A stretch of DNA of 64,000 bases from Mycolicibacterium gilvum (GTDB lineage: Bacteria > Actinomycetota > Actinomycetes > Mycobacteriales > Mycobacteriaceae), in the NCBI RefSeq assembly GCF_900454025.1, contig NZ_UGQM01000001.1:5704001-5768000 (forward strand), in the 5' to 3' direction. Below the pieces are notes generated by a model. That model was given only the letters and a program-made list of their open reading frames with translations. It did not search any database and was not told the DNA's origin. The position numbers were made by a program, and so were the translations under genes. Of the stretch, positions 1-10,400 are shown one piece after another (position 1 is the stretch's first letter; the number at the start of each line of letters is the position of its first letter).

Positions 1-2
1 AT

Positions 3-941
3 ACCACGCCCGTCGTCGAGCCGGTGTCGGTCGACGAGGCGTTTCTGGATGTGTCGGGGTTGCGCCGGGTTTCGGGGACGCCGGTGCAGATCGCCACGCG
101 CCTGCGTGAACGCGTGCGCGACGAGGTCGGTCTGCCGATCACGGTGGGCATCGCGCGCACGAAGTTCCTGGCGAAAGTGGCCAGCCAGGAGGCCAAGCCC
201 GACGGACTGCTGCTGGTACCGCCCGACCGTGAGCTCGCGTTCCTGCATCCACTGCCCGTGCGACGGCTGTGGGGCGTCGGCGCCAAGACCGCGGACAAAC
301 TGCGCGCGCACGGTATCGAGACGGTAGCCGATGTCGCCGAGCTGAGCGAGACCACCCTGAGCTCGCTGGTCGGTGGAGCGATGGGCCGGCAGCTGTTCGC
401 GCTGGCGCACAACGTGGATCGCCGTCGGGTGGTGACGGGTCAGCGGCGGCGCTCGGTCGGCGCGCAGCGCGCACTGGGACGGGCGGGCAGCGCGATGACC
501 GCCGACGAGGTGGACGCGGTGGTGGTGAACCTGATCGACCGCATCACCCGGCGCATGCGGGCCGCCGACCGGACGGGCCGCACGGTGGTGCTGCGACTGA
601 GATTCGCCGACTTCAGCCGCGCGACGCGCTCGCACACGATGCCGTGGGCGACCGCGTCGACGGACGCGATTCTGGATGCGGCGCGGGGTCTGGTCGCCGC
701 CGCGGCGCCGTTGATCGGTGAGCGCGGTCTGACGTTGATCGGTTTCGCGGTGTGCAACATCGACCGCGACGGTGCCCAGCAGATGGAATTGCCGTTCGCC
801 TCGCCTGCCGAGGCGCGGGATCCGCTCGGCGTGGACCTCGCGATCGATCGGGTGCGCGGCCGCTACGGCAACGCCGCGCTCACGCGGGGTGTGCTCCTCG
901 GGCGCGACCCGGGCTGGGAGGTGCCCATGCTCGCCGAGTGA
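3..941 (+). CDS. dinB: DNA polymerase IV (Y-family), 5' end missing
   Basis: Error-prone translesion polymerase that copies past damaged template bases. The open frame runs in from the left edge, so the N-terminal fingers/palm start is outside the window. The visible part opens with the palm catalytic motif SVDEAFLDV (the D-E pair binds metal), then the TKFLAKVAS region, a helix-hairpin-helix (LWGVGAKTADKLRAHGI) and the little-finger domain. Near the C-terminus QQMELPF resembles a beta-clamp-binding peptide. About 310 residues are visible; family members run about 350-460. Mycobacteria carry several DinB paralogues, and I cannot say which one this is. It converges with the PHP gene. Confidence 0.9.
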   Translation, partial: TTPVVEPVSVDEAFLDVSGLRRVSGTPVQIATRLRERVRDEVGLPITVGIARTKFLAKVASQEAKPDGLLLVPPDRELAFLHPLPVRRLWGVGAKTADKLRAHGIETVADVAELSETTLSSLVGGAMGRQLFALAHNVDRRRVVTGQRRRSVGAQRALGRAGSAMTADEVDAVVVNLIDRITRRMRAADRTGRTVVLRLRFADFSRATRSHTMPWATASTDAILDAARGLVAAAAPLIGERGLTLIGFAVCNIDRDGAQQMELPFASPAEARDPLGVDLAIDRVRGRYGNAALTRGVLLGRDPGWEVPMLAE

Positions 942-956
942 ACCAACCCGACTGAG

Positions 957-1961
957 TCAGGACGAGGTCCATTCCAGCAGGCGCTGCGCCGGCCAGGTGT
1001 TGACGATGCGGTCGGCCTCCAGGCCGGCGTCCAGGGCGCGCTGGGCGCCGTAGCCGAGAAACTCCAACTGCCCGGGCGCGTGGGAGTCGGTGTCGATCGA
1101 GAAGACGCACCCGATCTCCATCGCGAGGTTCAACAGGCGGGTCGGTGGATCGCGGCGCTCGGGGCGCGAGTTGATCTCGACGGCCGTGCCGGCGTCACGG
1201 CACAGGCTGAACACCTTCTCCGCGTCGAATTTCGACTCGGGTCGCATGCCCCGGCCGCCGGTGACGAGCCGGCCGGTGCAGTGTCCGAGGACATCGGTGT
1301 GCGGGTTGGCGACGGCGGTGAGCATCCGCCGCGTCATCGCGGGCGCGTCCATCGCCAGTTTGGAGTGGACGCTGGCGACGACGATGTCGAGCCGTTCGAG
1401 GAGTTCGTCTTCCTGGTCGAGGGATCCGTCTTCGAGGATGTCGACTTCGATGCCGGTGAGAATCCGCATCGGGGCGACGGTGTCGCGGATCTCGTCGATC
1501 ACGTCGAGTTGCTCCCGCAGGCGCTCGGGGGACAGACCGTTGGCGATGCGCAGGCGCGGTGAGTGATCGGTCAGCGCGCAGTACTCGTGGCCGAGGTCGC
1601 GGGCGGCCAGCATCATCTCCTCGATCGGCGCCGACCCGTCCGACCAGTTGGAGTGCACGTGCAGGTCACCGCGCAGTGCGGCGCGGATGTCGCCACCGCC
1701 GAGGTCTTCGGCGTTCTCGCGCAATTCGACCAGCACATCGGGTTCGGCGCCGGCCCACGCCTGGGCGATGACCTTCGCGGTCTTGGGACCGATCTTGGGC
1801 AGGGACTGCCAGCTGTTGGCCACCCCGTGCTTCTCGCGCTGGGCGTCGGTCAGCGACTCGACGACGTCGGCGGCGGTGCGGTAGGCCATCACCCGGCGCG
1901 GGTCCTCGCGGGCGCGGTCCTTGTAGTACGCGATCTGACGCAGCGCAGTGACCGGGTCCAT
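957..1961 (-). CDS. PHP-domain phosphoesterase with N-terminal helix-hairpin-helix
   Basis: 334 aa. Residues about 45-75 hold a helix-hairpin-helix (LPKIGPKTAKVIAQAW), which suggests DNA binding. Residues about 97-330 form a PHP domain with the expected metal ligands: DLHVHSNWSDG, LTDHSPRL, an EVDIL acidic motif, SVHSKL, GHCTGR and IDTDSHAPG. The arrangement is that of the C-terminal half of bacterial PolX without the polymerase domain. The likely role is a metal-dependent phosphatase or exonuclease linked to DNA repair; the substrate is unknown. The start is the ATG at 1961. It converges with dinB and diverges from the ArsR-SulP operon. Confidence 0.85.
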   Translation of the reverse strand: MDPVTALRQIAYYKDRAREDPRRVMAYRTAADVVESLTDAQREKHGVANSWQSLPKIGPKTAKVIAQAWAGAEPDVLVELRENAEDLGGGDIRAALRGDLHVHSNWSDGSAPIEEMMLAARDLGHEYCALTDHSPRLRIANGLSPERLREQLDVIDEIRDTVAPMRILTGIEVDILEDGSLDQEDELLERLDIVVASVHSKLAMDAPAMTRRMLTAVANPHTDVLGHCTGRLVTGGRGMRPESKFDAEKVFSLCRDAGTAVEINSRPERRDPPTRLLNLAMEIGCVFSIDTDSHAPGQLEFLGYGAQRALDAGLEADRIVNTWPAQRLLEWTSS

Positions 1962-1996
1962 ACCTCCAGTGTGCCCGGATCGCTCGGATCCATGGA

Positions 1997-2031
1997 TACA
2001 CTGATTGCGAAATCGTTCAATCCATCAATCC
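1997..2031 (+). promoter_or_regulatory. Promoter and candidate ArsR operator upstream of the arsR-sulP operon
   Basis: A TANNNT-type -10 hexamer TACACT lies at 1997-2002. Just downstream, where an ArsR repressor would block initiation, are an imperfect dyad (ATTGCG at 2004-2009 and CGCAA at 2031-2035) and a direct repeat TCAATCC at 2017-2023 and 2025-2031. The position fits autoregulation. This is a pattern match only. Confidence 0.45.
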
Positions 2032-2044
2032 GCAAGGTTCGCCG

Positions 2045-2422
2045 ATGCCCCATCGTTCCCCCGCCGAACAGCAGCGACCGCTCTACGAGATCAAGGCCAA
2101 CCTGTTCAAGGCGCTCGCCCACCCCGCCCGCATCCGCGTGCTCGAGATCCTCGCCACCGCCGATGATCCCGTCTCGGTCAGCGACATGCTCGCCGACACC
2201 GGTTTCGAAGCCACGCTGCTGTCGCAACACCTCGCCGTCCTGAAAAAGCACCAAGTGGTGACCGCACGCCGCGTCGGCAACTCCGTGTTCTACGAACTGG
2301 CCCACCCTCTGGTCTCCGAACTCCTGGTGATCGCCCGCACGTTCCTGGCCGACACGCTCGCCGGCCGGCGCGATCAGCTCAGGTCGATCAAGGCACTGCC
2401 CCCGCTGCCGGGGCGGGCATGA
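2045..2422 (+). CDS. ArsR/SmtB-family transcriptional regulator
   Basis: 125 aa winged-helix repressor. The core runs from LFKALAHPARIRVLEIL (helix 1-2) through the recognition helix ATLLSQHLAVLKKHQVV to the wing ARRVGNSVFYEL. I see no CxC or clustered Cys metal site (no cysteine at all), so it may sense redox state or sulfur species or be another ArsR subtype rather than a classical thiolate metal sensor. It overlaps the SulP start codon by 4 nt (ATGA at 2419), so both are translationally coupled and the regulator very likely controls the transporter. Confidence 0.88.
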   Translation: MPHRSPAEQQRPLYEIKANLFKALAHPARIRVLEILATADDPVSVSDMLADTGFEATLLSQHLAVLKKHQVVTARRVGNSVFYELAHPLVSELLVIARTFLADTLAGRRDQLRSIKALPPLPGRA

Positions 2423-4057
2423 TCACCATCGGCAGGCTCGGCCGGCTCCTCCCCCAGCGGAGCGACTACACCGACCTGCGGCGCTCGTGGCGGGCCGACC
2501 TGCTGGCCGGCGTCACGGTCGGCGTGGTGGCCCTTCCGCTGGCCCTGGCGTTCGGCATCAGCTCCGGGGTGGGGGCGGCGGCAGGGCTGATCACCGCCGT
2601 GGTGGCCGGGCTGGTGGCGGCCGTGTTCGGCGGTTCCTCGGTTCAGGTCTCCGGACCCACCGGCGCGATGGCCGTCGTGCTCGCGCCGATCGTCGCCATG
2701 CACGGCCTGGGCAGCATCGCGTTGGTGACGGTGCTCGCCGGCCTGCTCGTGCTTCTCGCCGGCGTGACCGGGCTCGGCCGGGCCGTCACGTTCATCCCGT
2801 GGCCCGTCATCGAGGGGTTCACCCTCGGCATCGCCGCGATCATCTTCCTGCAGCAGATCCCGGCGGCGTTCGCCGCCGGCGGCCCGCCGGGCGAACGGAC
2901 CCTGCCCGCGGCGTGGCACGTCGTGACCCACGCCGACTGGTCGGAGGCGGTGAAGTCCCTGGGTGTGATCGCGTTCGTCGTCGCGCTGATGGTCGCGCTC
3001 CCCCGGATCCACCGGGCCATCCCGGAGTCCCTCGCCGCGGTCGTCGGCGCCACCGTGGCCGTCGGCGTCCTGGGCATCTCGGTCGCCACGATCGGTGAGC
3101 TGCCCTCGCATCTGCCCGCACCCATGCTGCCCCAGATCGTCCCGGGGGCGCTTCGCGATCTGTTCGGAGCGGCGCTGGCCATCGCGGCGCTGGCCGCCAT
3201 CGAATCGCTGCTCTCGGCGCGCGTCGCGGCCACCATGGCGCCGACGGGCCCCTACGACCCCGACCGCGAACTCGTCGGCCAGGGACTGGCCTCCGTGGCG
3301 TCGGGCGCCTTCGGCGGGATGCCCGCCACCGGCGCGATCGCGCGCACCGCCGTCAACGTCCGCTCGGGTGCCCGCACCCGCCTCGCCGCCGTCGTGCACT
3401 CGGTCGTGCTGCTCGGCGTCGTCTATCTGGCCACCGGGCCGGTGGCGGCGATCCCGCTGGCCGCGCTGTCCGGGGTGCTGATGGTGACGTCGTTCCGGAT
3501 GATCTCGCGCTCGACGATGCGCAAGATCCTGACCTCGACGCGGTCGGACGCCACGACGTTCGTGCTGACCGCCGTCGTCACCGTGTGCTTCGACCTGATC
3601 GAGGCGGTCCAGATCGGCATCCTGGTCGCGGCGTTCTTCGCCCTGCGCAGCGTCGCGCGGCGCAGCAGCGTGGTGCGTGAGGAGCTGCCCCCCCCACCGC
3701 CCGGGCGACGAGGAGATCGCGCTGCTGCGCCTCGACGGTGCCATGTTCTTCGGTGCGGCCGAACGGATCTCGAATGCGATCGTCGACGGCGACCATCCCC
3801 GCACATCGGTCGTGATCATCCGGATGTCGCAGCTCGGCATGCTCGATGCGACGGGCGCGAATACCCTGGCACAGATCTGTACCGAGTTGGAGGCCCGCGG
3901 CATCACCGTGATCATCAAGGGTGTGCGTCCCGAACACAGCGCGTTGCTGGCCAACGTCGGAGTGTTCGAATCCCTGCGCCACGAGCGGCATCTGGTGGAC
4001 ACCCTCGACGAGGCGATCGATCACGCCAGGACGCACGCGCGGCGTCAACCGCACTGA
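2419..4057 (+). CDS. SulP-family anion permease with STAS domain, interrupted by a +1 frameshift
   Basis: Sulfate/anion transporter of the inner membrane. The first about 424 codons encode a hydrophobic multi-spanning domain with typical SulP stretches (SSVQVSGPTGAMAV, GMPATGAIARTAVNVRSGA). At the 8-C tract 3688-3695 this frame runs into out-of-frame sequence. The next frame immediately encodes a STAS domain (DEEIALLRLDGAMFFG ... MSQLGMLDATGANTLAQI) ending at 4057. Removing one C would restore a protein of about 545 aa, the usual SulP length. The break could be a homopolymer sequencing error, a recent mutation, slippage-based phase variation or programmed frameshifting. If left uncorrected, the permease frame runs out of frame to a stop at 4233. 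Coupled to the ArsR gene. Confidence 0.85.
3688..3695 (+). other. 8-C homopolymer at the SulP frameshift
   Basis: Eight consecutive C residues at the exact junction between the SulP membrane domain and its STAS domain. Seven would keep the two parts in one frame. Poly-C tracts are prone to replication slippage and to sequencing error. Confidence 0.8.
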
Positions 4058-4058
4058 G

Positions 4059-4631
4059 TCAGGCGGCGGACCACGACGGATCGCGTCCCGTCATCGCGAT
4101 CACCCGGTCGAGCAGGGGCGCGTCGTCGGGCACGGGCACCGGCGCGTCGAACAGCCCCTCCACCGGGCCGTCGGCGGTGAACGCCGCCAGGTGTCCGTGC
4201 ACCGCGGCGAGCGTCTCGCCGTCGACCTCATAGGGAAGGCCGGCGGAGACGGCGACATCCCAGCCGTGCACCACGACCTCGGTCAGCGCGATCAGACCGC
4301 CGACGTCGGCGGGGAAGTCCACTCCGCCGGCGCGCGACATCCCCTCCCACGCCGCCGGCTCCCGCCACGCCGACGCCAGGCTTGCCAGCCTGGACGGGTA
4401 GGACTCCCGCCAGCCGTCCTCCACCCCGTCGCCCATCTCCGGCGGGGTGTCGGTCAGAGGGCCGAACTCCTTGCGCGCCGCCGCGTCGAACGCCAGTGCC
4501 AGCCCGCCGATGTGGGCGATCAATGCCCCGAGGTCCATGCCGCTGCACGGCGTGGCGGCGCTCAGCTGGTCGTCACGCACGCGGTCGAGAAGTCCGGCGG
4601 TGCCCGCGCACGCCGCAGTCATGTCGATCAT
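4059..4631 (-). CDS. TIGR03086-like / mycothiol-dependent DinB-fold protein
   Basis: 190 aa. The N-terminus (TAGLLDRVRDDQLSAATPCSGMDLGALIAHIGGLALAF) has the pattern of the DinB/YfiT four-helix bundle superfamily, in which mycothiol-dependent enzymes and TIGR03086 proteins bind a divalent metal through three His. Candidate ligands are H in LIAHIGG and H in VVVHGWDVA. The exact reaction is unknown. Starts at ATG 4631, with ATG 4622 also possible. It diverges from the F420 oxidoreductase across a 62-bp gap. Confidence 0.65.
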   Translation of the reverse strand: MIDMTAACAGTAGLLDRVRDDQLSAATPCSGMDLGALIAHIGGLALAFDAAARKEFGPLTDTPPEMGDGVEDGWRESYPSRLASLASAWREPAAWEGMSRAGGVDFPADVGGLIALTEVVVHGWDVAVSAGLPYEVDGETLAAVHGHLAAFTADGPVEGLFDAPVPVPDDAPLLDRVIAMTGRDPSWSAA

Positions 4632-4680
4632 GTCGGTACTGACCCTTGCAGCGCCCGGAACTCATCACAGGCGATCGGCC

Positions 4681-4686
4681 TACAGT
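4681..4686 (+). promoter_or_regulatory. -10 element TACAGT, leaderless-type promoter
   Basis: TACAGT fits the mycobacterial TANNNT -10 and sits 7 nt before the GTG at 4694. Transcription would begin at or very near the start codon. This supports GTG 4694 over upstream starts. Confidence 0.5.
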
Positions 4687-4693
4687 CGGCGGG

Positions 4694-5557
4694 GTGAGAT
4701 TTGCATTCAAGACCTCCCCGCAGAACACCACCTGGTCGGACATGCTCACGGTCTGGAAGGCCGCCGACGACATCGACGTCTTCGAATCCGGCTGGACCTT
4801 CGACCACTTCTACCCGATCTTCTCGGACCCGACCGGGCCGTGCCTGGAAGGTTGGGTCACGCTGACCGCGCTGGCCCAGGCGACCACCCGGCTGCGGGTG
4901 GGCGTCCTGGTCACCGGTATCCACTACCGCCACCCCGCGGTCCTCGCCAACATGGCCTCCGCACTCGACATCGTCTCCGGCGGACGGCTCGAGCTCGGCA
5001 TCGGCGCGGGCTGGAATGAGGAGGAGTCCGGCGCGTACGGCATCGAGCTGGGCAGCATCACGGAGCGGTTCGATCGCTTCGAGGAGGCCTGTCAGGTGCT
5101 GCGGGGGTTGCTCTCGCAGGAGACCACGACGTTCGACGGCAGGTTCTATCAGCTCAAGGACGCCCGCAACGAGCCGAAAGGACCGCAGCAGCCACACCCG
5201 CCGATCTGTATCGGGGGCAACGGAGAGAAGCGCACGCTGCGTATCACCGCGCAGTACGCCGACCACTGGAACTACGTCGGCGGAACGCCCGAGGAGTTCG
5301 CGCGCAAGCGCGATGTGCTGGCCGCGCACTGCGCGGACATCGGGCGGGATCCGAAGGAGATCATGCTGTCGGCCCATGTGCGACTCGGCGCGGATCTCGA
5401 TGTCGACAAGGTCATCGCTGAGGCCGCTGCGCTCGGCGACGAAGGACTGGACCTCGCGATCGTCTACCTGCCGCCACCGTACGACCCGGCCGTGCTCGAG
5501 CCGCTGGCCGAGAAGATCCGCGCGTCCGGGCTGCTCGACAGCAACGTCGACGGATGA
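4694..5557 (+). CDS. LLM-class F420-dependent oxidoreductase
   Basis: 287 aa luciferase-like TIM-barrel enzyme that probably uses coenzyme F420. Start GTG 4694 gives VRFAFKTSPQNTTW, the normal N-terminus of this subfamily. Motifs seen include VLVTGIHYRHPAVLANMASALDIVSGGRLELGIGAGW (start of the cofactor-binding half) and QPHPPICIGGNGEKRTLRI (phosphate/cofactor loop). The substrate cannot be predicted. Transcribed alone from a leaderless-type promoter and divergent from the DinB-fold gene. Confidence 0.85.
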   Translation: MRFAFKTSPQNTTWSDMLTVWKAADDIDVFESGWTFDHFYPIFSDPTGPCLEGWVTLTALAQATTRLRVGVLVTGIHYRHPAVLANMASALDIVSGGRLELGIGAGWNEEESGAYGIELGSITERFDRFEEACQVLRGLLSQETTTFDGRFYQLKDARNEPKGPQQPHPPICIGGNGEKRTLRITAQYADHWNYVGGTPEEFARKRDVLAAHCADIGRDPKEIMLSAHVRLGADLDVDKVIAEAAALGDEGLDLAIVYLPPPYDPAVLEPLAEKIRASGLLDSNVDG

Positions 5558-5630
5558 TCACGGTTCGATAACGTCCGGCAAACACTCCGTCGCCGGCGTC
5601 GCCGCGGCGACAGCAGCCGCCGCGGGTTCG

Positions 5631-5771
5631 CTAGACGCCGAAGCGGAGGAGTTCGTCGGGGGTGATGAGCCGCTCCGCTTTCGCGGGAAATTCACGGCTC
5701 TTGACCGGGTGTCGGAACAATGTCCAGGCGATTCGACCCACCCGTGTCCGGGTAATCGGGCTGCGACTCAT
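5631..5771 (-). CDS. 46-aa arginine-rich small protein, unknown
   Basis: A short open frame beginning MSRSPITRTRVGRIAWTLF and ending LITPDELLRFGV. It has a clear Shine-Dalgarno (AGGAG) 8 nt before the ATG at 5771, and third codon positions are mostly G or C. It is basic (nine Arg), with no signal peptide or Cys. It lies downstream of gltD on the same strand but is separated from it by a hairpin at 5854-5874, so it may have its own transcript. No function is recognised. Confidence 0.55.
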   Translation of the reverse strand: MSRSPITRTRVGRIAWTLFRHPVKSREFPAKAERLITPDELLRFGV

Positions 5772-5853
5772 GGCGATTACTCCTGCGGTGTGCAATAGCT
5801 GAACCGGGGAGCCACATTACCCCAGCCCCCTCACCGAGTCATTAGATACCTGC

Positions 5854-5874
5854 CCTCCGGCAAACTGCCGGAGG
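5854..5874 (-). terminator. Hairpin after gltD, probable terminator
   Basis: Perfect 9-bp stem (CCTCCGGCA / TGCCGGAGG) with a 3-nt loop, about 90 nt beyond the gltD stop. It has no T-run, as is common for mycobacterial terminators. It separates gltBD from the 46-aa ORF. Confidence 0.55.
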
Positions 5875-5961
5875 CACGCCGATGAATGATCGGATGTTTT
5901 TGGAGTGACTGGTGTTACTGCTGTGACTCCACGAGACCGCGCCGTGACCTACCGCAAGCGC

Positions 5962-7437
5962 TCATCGCTGGGGCGCGGCGGTGGGCTTGATCGGCGCCGG
6001 CAGCGCCGAGTTGCCCATCAGGTACTTGTCCACCGCTGCCGCGGCCGCACGACCCTCCGCGATCGCCCACACGATCAGCGACTGCCCACGGCCCATGTCC
6101 CCGGCGACGTAGACGCCCGGGACCGAGGTCGCGAACGCATCGTCGCGCGTGACGTTGCCGCGCTCGTTGAACTCGACCCCGAGGTCCGACAGCAACCCTT
6201 CGCGCTCGGGACCGGTGAAGCCCATCGCCAGCAGCACGAGATCGGCGTCCATCTCGAAGTCCGAGCCTTCGACCTTCTCGAACTTGCCCGCGTTCATCAC
6301 GACCTCGTGCGCGCGCAGCCCGGTCACCTTGCCGTCGGAACCGACGAACGCCTCGGTGTTGACCGAGTAGACGCGCTCGCCGCCCTCCTCGTGGGCGGAC
6401 GTCACGCGGAACATCAGCGGGTACGTCGGCCACGGCGTCGAGTCCGCCCGCGTCTCCGGCGGTCGCGGCATGATCTCGAACTGGTGCACGCTGACCGCAC
6501 CCTGCCGGTGCGACGTCCCGAGGCAGTCGGCGCCGGTGTCGCCGCCGCCGATGATGATGACCTTCTTGCCCTTCGCGGTGATCGGCGGTTCGCCGTCCTC
6601 GTCGAGCACAGAGTCCTTGAGATCGCCGGTGGCAAACCTGTTGGCCCACGGCAGGAATTCCATGGCCTGGTGGATCCCGTCGAGCTCACGGCCCGGAATC
6701 GGCAGATCCCGGCGCGCGGTCGCACCGCCGGCGAGCACCACCGCGTCGAACTCCTGACGCAGCTGCGCGGCCGTGATGTCCTTGCCGACGTTCACCCCGG
6801 TGCGGAATTCGGTTCCCTCGGCGCGCATCTGATCGAGGCGCCGATCGATGTGATGCTTCTCCATCTTGAACTCGGGGATGCCGTAGCGCAGCAGCCCGCC
6901 GATGCGGTCGTCACGCTCGAACACCGTCACCCGGTGACCGGCCCGCGTGAGCTGTTGCGCCGCAGCCAAACCCGCCGGACCCGAACCGACGACGGCCACG
7001 GTCTTGCCCGTCAGCTTCGTCGGCGGCAGCGGCACCACCCAGCCCTCGTCGAACGCGTTGTCGATGATCTCGACCTCGACCTGCTTGATCGTGACCGGGT
7101 CCTGGTTGATGCCGAGCACGCAGGACCCCTCGCACGGCGCCGGGCACAGCCGACCCGTGAACTCCGGGAAGTTGTTGGTGGCGTGCAGACGCTCGATCGC
7201 GTCGCGCCACCGGCCGGTGCGCACCAGGTCGTTCCACTCCGGGATCAGGTTCCCCAGCGGGCAGCCGTTGTGGCAGAACGGGATACCGCAGTCCATGCAG
7301 CGGGTGGCCTGCACCTTGAGGGTGTCGTGGGAGAAGTCCTCGTAGACCTCTTTCCAGTCCTTGAGGCGCAGGTCGACCGGACGGCGCTTGGCCGTCTCGC
7401 GGTGGGTGTACTTGAGGAAGCCGCGCGGATCAGCCAT
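5962..7437 (-). CDS. gltD: Glutamate synthase small subunit (NADPH GOGAT beta)
   Basis: 491 aa. Supplies electrons from NADPH to GltB, which makes glutamate from glutamine and 2-oxoglutarate. The N-terminal ferredoxin-like part holds Cys clusters for 4Fe-4S centres ([26 protein letters not shown]). The FAD Rossmann motif [20 protein letters not shown] motif [13 protein letters not shown] and C-terminal [15 protein letters not shown] follow. ATG 7437 ([10 protein letters not shown]) is chosen over upstream codons because it matches the family N-terminus and overlaps the gltB stop by 8 nt, indicating translational coupling. Cytoplasmic, complexed with GltB. Confidence 0.95.
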   Translation of the reverse strand: MADPRGFLKYTHRETAKRRPVDLRLKDWKEVYEDFSHDTLKVQATRCMDCGIPFCHNGCPLGNLIPEWNDLVRTGRWRDAIERLHATNNFPEFTGRLCPAPCEGSCVLGINQDPVTIKQVEVEIIDNAFDEGWVVPLPPTKLTGKTVAVVGSGPAGLAAAQQLTRAGHRVTVFERDDRIGGLLRYGIPEFKMEKHHIDRRLDQMRAEGTEFRTGVNVGKDITAAQLRQEFDAVVLAGGATARRDLPIPGRELDGIHQAMEFLPWANRFATGDLKDSVLDEDGEPPITAKGKKVIIIGGGDTGADCLGTSHRQGAVSVHQFEIMPRPPETRADSTPWPTYPLMFRVTSAHEEGGERVYSVNTEAFVGSDGKVTGLRAHEVVMNAGKFEKVEGSDFEMDADLVLLAMGFTGPEREGLLSDLGVEFNERGNVTRDDAFATSVPGVYVAGDMGRGQSLIVWAIAEGRAAAAAVDKYLMGNSALPAPIKPTAAPQR

Positions 7438-10400
7438 TTGCGGCCGCCATGATCGCCTCGGCGACGCCGTTCTCGTCGGCACCGGCCCGTTCGGCTTCGG
7501 CGATCGCCTCCAGCACGCGCTTGTAGTCGCGCGGCATCACCTTCTTGAAGTGCACCTGTTCACCGCTCCAATCGGCCAGGATCCGCTGTCCCACCGCGGA
7601 ATCGGTGGCATCAACGTGCGCCTGGATCATGCCGTGGACGAACACGGCGTCGTCTGAATCGCTGTCGCCGAGACTTTCCAGCTCGACCATCTCGGCGTTG
7701 AGATTGCCGGCGAGCGCGTCCTGCGGGTCGTAGACGTAGCCGACCCCGCCGGACATGCCGGCGGCGAAGTTACGGCCCGTCGGACCGAGGATGACCACGC
7801 GGCCACCGGTCATGTACTCGCAGCCGTGGTCACCGACGCCCTCGACGACGGCGTGGGCTCCCGAGTTGCGGACGGCGAACCGCTCGCCCACCTGGCCGCG
7901 CAGGAACATCTCCCCGCTCGTGGCGCCGAAGAGCACCACGTTGCCGGCGATGATGTTGTCCTCGGCGACATAACCTTCGGGGGCGTTGTCCGAGGGCCGG
8001 ACCACGACCCGGCCTCCGGAGAGTCCCTTGCCGACGTAGTCGTTGGCGTCGCCGTACACCCGCAGCGTGATGCCCTTGGGCAGGAACGCCCCGAAACTGT
8101 TACCCGCCGACCCCTCGAACGTGATGTCGATGGTGCCGTCCGGGAGCCCCTGTCCGCCATAGGCTTTGGTGACCTCGTGGCCGAGCATCGTGCCGACGGT
8201 GCGGTTGACGTTGGCGATCGTCGTCGAGAAACGCACCGGGGTTCCGTTGTCGATCGCTTCCCGGCTCTGCGTGATCAGCTGCTGATCCAGCGCCTTGTCC
8301 AGACCGTGGTCCTGCCGCGAGCTGCAGTACAGATCCTGGTTCATGAACGCCGAATCGGGCTCGTGCAGAACAGGAGTCAGGTCGAGCTTGTGAGCCTTCC
8401 AGTGCTCGGCGGCCTGCGTGGTGTCCAGCGCGCCGACCTGTCCGACCATTTCGTTGACGGTCCGGAAGCCCAGCTCCGCCATCAGTTCCCGCACTTCTTC
8501 GGCGATGAACATGAAGAAGTTCTCCACGAACTCCGGCTGGCCGTTGAAACGCTTGCGCAGCACCGGGTTCTGGGTGGCGACGCCCACGGGGCAGGTGTCG
8601 AGGTGGCAGACGCGCATCATGATGCAGCCGGCCACCACCAGCGGGGCGGTCGCGAAGCCGAACTCCTCGGCTCCGAGCAGCGCGGCGACCACGACGTCGC
8701 GACCGGTCTTGAGCTGACCGTCGACCTGCACGACGATGCGATCACGCAAACCGTTGAGCAGCAACGTCTGCTGGGTCTCGGCCAGGCCGAGCTCCCACGG
8801 CGCACCGGCGTGCTTCATCGACGTCAGCGGCGTCGCGCCGGTGCCGCCGTCGTGACCCGAGATCAGCACCACATCGGCGTGCGCCTTCGACACACCGGCC
8901 GCCACCGTTCCCACTCCGTTTTCGGAGACCAGCTTCACGTGCACGCGGGCCTGCGGATTGGCGTTCTTCAGGTCGTGGATCAGCTGTGCGAGATCCTCGA
9001 TCGAGTAGATGTCGTGGTGCGGCGGCGGGGAGATCAGGCCGACGCCCGGTGTGGAGTGGCGCACCTCGGCCACCCACGGGTACACCTTGTGACCCGGAAG
9101 CTGCCCGCCCTCACCGGGTTTGGCCCCCTGGGCCATCTTGATCTGGATGTCGGTGCAGTTCGTCAGGTAGTGGCTCGTCACTCCGAAACGGCCGGACGCC
9201 ACCTGCTTGATCGCGCTGCGACGCCAGTCGCCGTTCTCATCACGGTCGAAGCGCGAGACCGATTCCCCGCCCTCGCCCGAGTTCGACCGTCCGCCGAGGC
9301 GGTTCATCGCGATCGCGAGGGTCTCGTGGGCCTCGGCCGAGATCGAGCCGTAGCTCATCGCGCCCGTCGAGAACCGCTTGACGATCTCGCTCGCGGGTTC
9401 CACCTCGTCGAGCGGAACGGACGGGCGCTCGCCGTCGCGGAACTTCAGCAGACCGCGCAGCGAGGCCATCCGCTCGCTCTGGTCGTCGACGAGCTGGGTG
9501 TACTCCTTGAAGATCGAGTACTGCCCGGTGCGCGTCGAGTGCTGCAGCTTGAACACCGTGTCCGGGTTGAACAGGTGATACTCGCCCTCGCGGCGCCACT
9601 GGTACTCACCGCCGACCTCGAGCTCGCGGTGCGCCCACTCGTCGGGGCGGTCCAGGTAGGCCAGCGCGTGCCGGGAGGCGATGTCGGCGGCGATGTCGTC
9701 GAGGTCGATGCCGCCGACCGGACAGGTCAGCCCGGTGAAGTAGTCGTCGAGCACCTGCTGGTTGATGCCGATTGCCTGGAACAGCTGCGCGCCGGTGTAG
9801 GACGCGAGCGTGGAGATGCCCATCTTGGACATCACCTTCAGCACGCCTTTGCCGGCGGCCTTGACGTAGTTGGCCTTGGCCTGATCGCTGGTGATGTCGG
9901 TGATGACTCCGCGATCGACCATGTCCTCGATCGACTCGAACGCCATGTACGGGTTGATCGCGGCGGCGCCGAAGCCGCACAGCGCGGCCATGTGATGCAC
10001 CTCGCGGGCGTCACCGGCCTCGACGATGAGCCCGACCTGGGTGCGGGTGCGCTCGCGGACGAGGTGGTGGTGCACCGCGGACACGCTGAGCAGCGACGGG
10101 ATCGGCGCCATCTGCTCGTCGGACTCGCGGTCGGAGAGCACGATGATGCGCGCGCCGTCACGGATCGCCGACGACACCTTGGCGCGGACGTTGTCGAGCG
10201 CCTCCTTGAGGCCCTGCCCGCCGCGGTTGACCGGGTACAGGCAACGGATCACCGCGGCGCGCATGCCGTGCTTGTGGCCGCGGATCTCGTGGTCGGGGTC
10301 GACGCAGATCAGCTTCGACAGCTCGGCGTTGCGCAGGATCGGCTGGGGCAGCACGATCTGGCGACACGATTCCGGGCCGGGGTTGAGCAGGTCGCCCTCG

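Noticed and set aside
3677..3700. Independent STAS-domain gene starting at GTG 3677
   Set aside because: No Shine-Dalgarno is evident and the STAS domain follows the SulP membrane domain exactly where it normally would, so a frameshifted single gene is more likely.
2374..4002. A 542-codon open frame antisense to the SulP gene
   Set aside because: The product is Arg/Asp/Gly/His-rich repeat-like sequence, typical of a GC-rich shadow frame, while the plus strand encodes clear SulP and STAS domains.
5598..5611. Perfect palindrome GTCGCCGCGGCGAC downstream of the F420 oxidoreductase
   Set aside because: No loop and built from GC-only repeats, expected by chance at this base composition.
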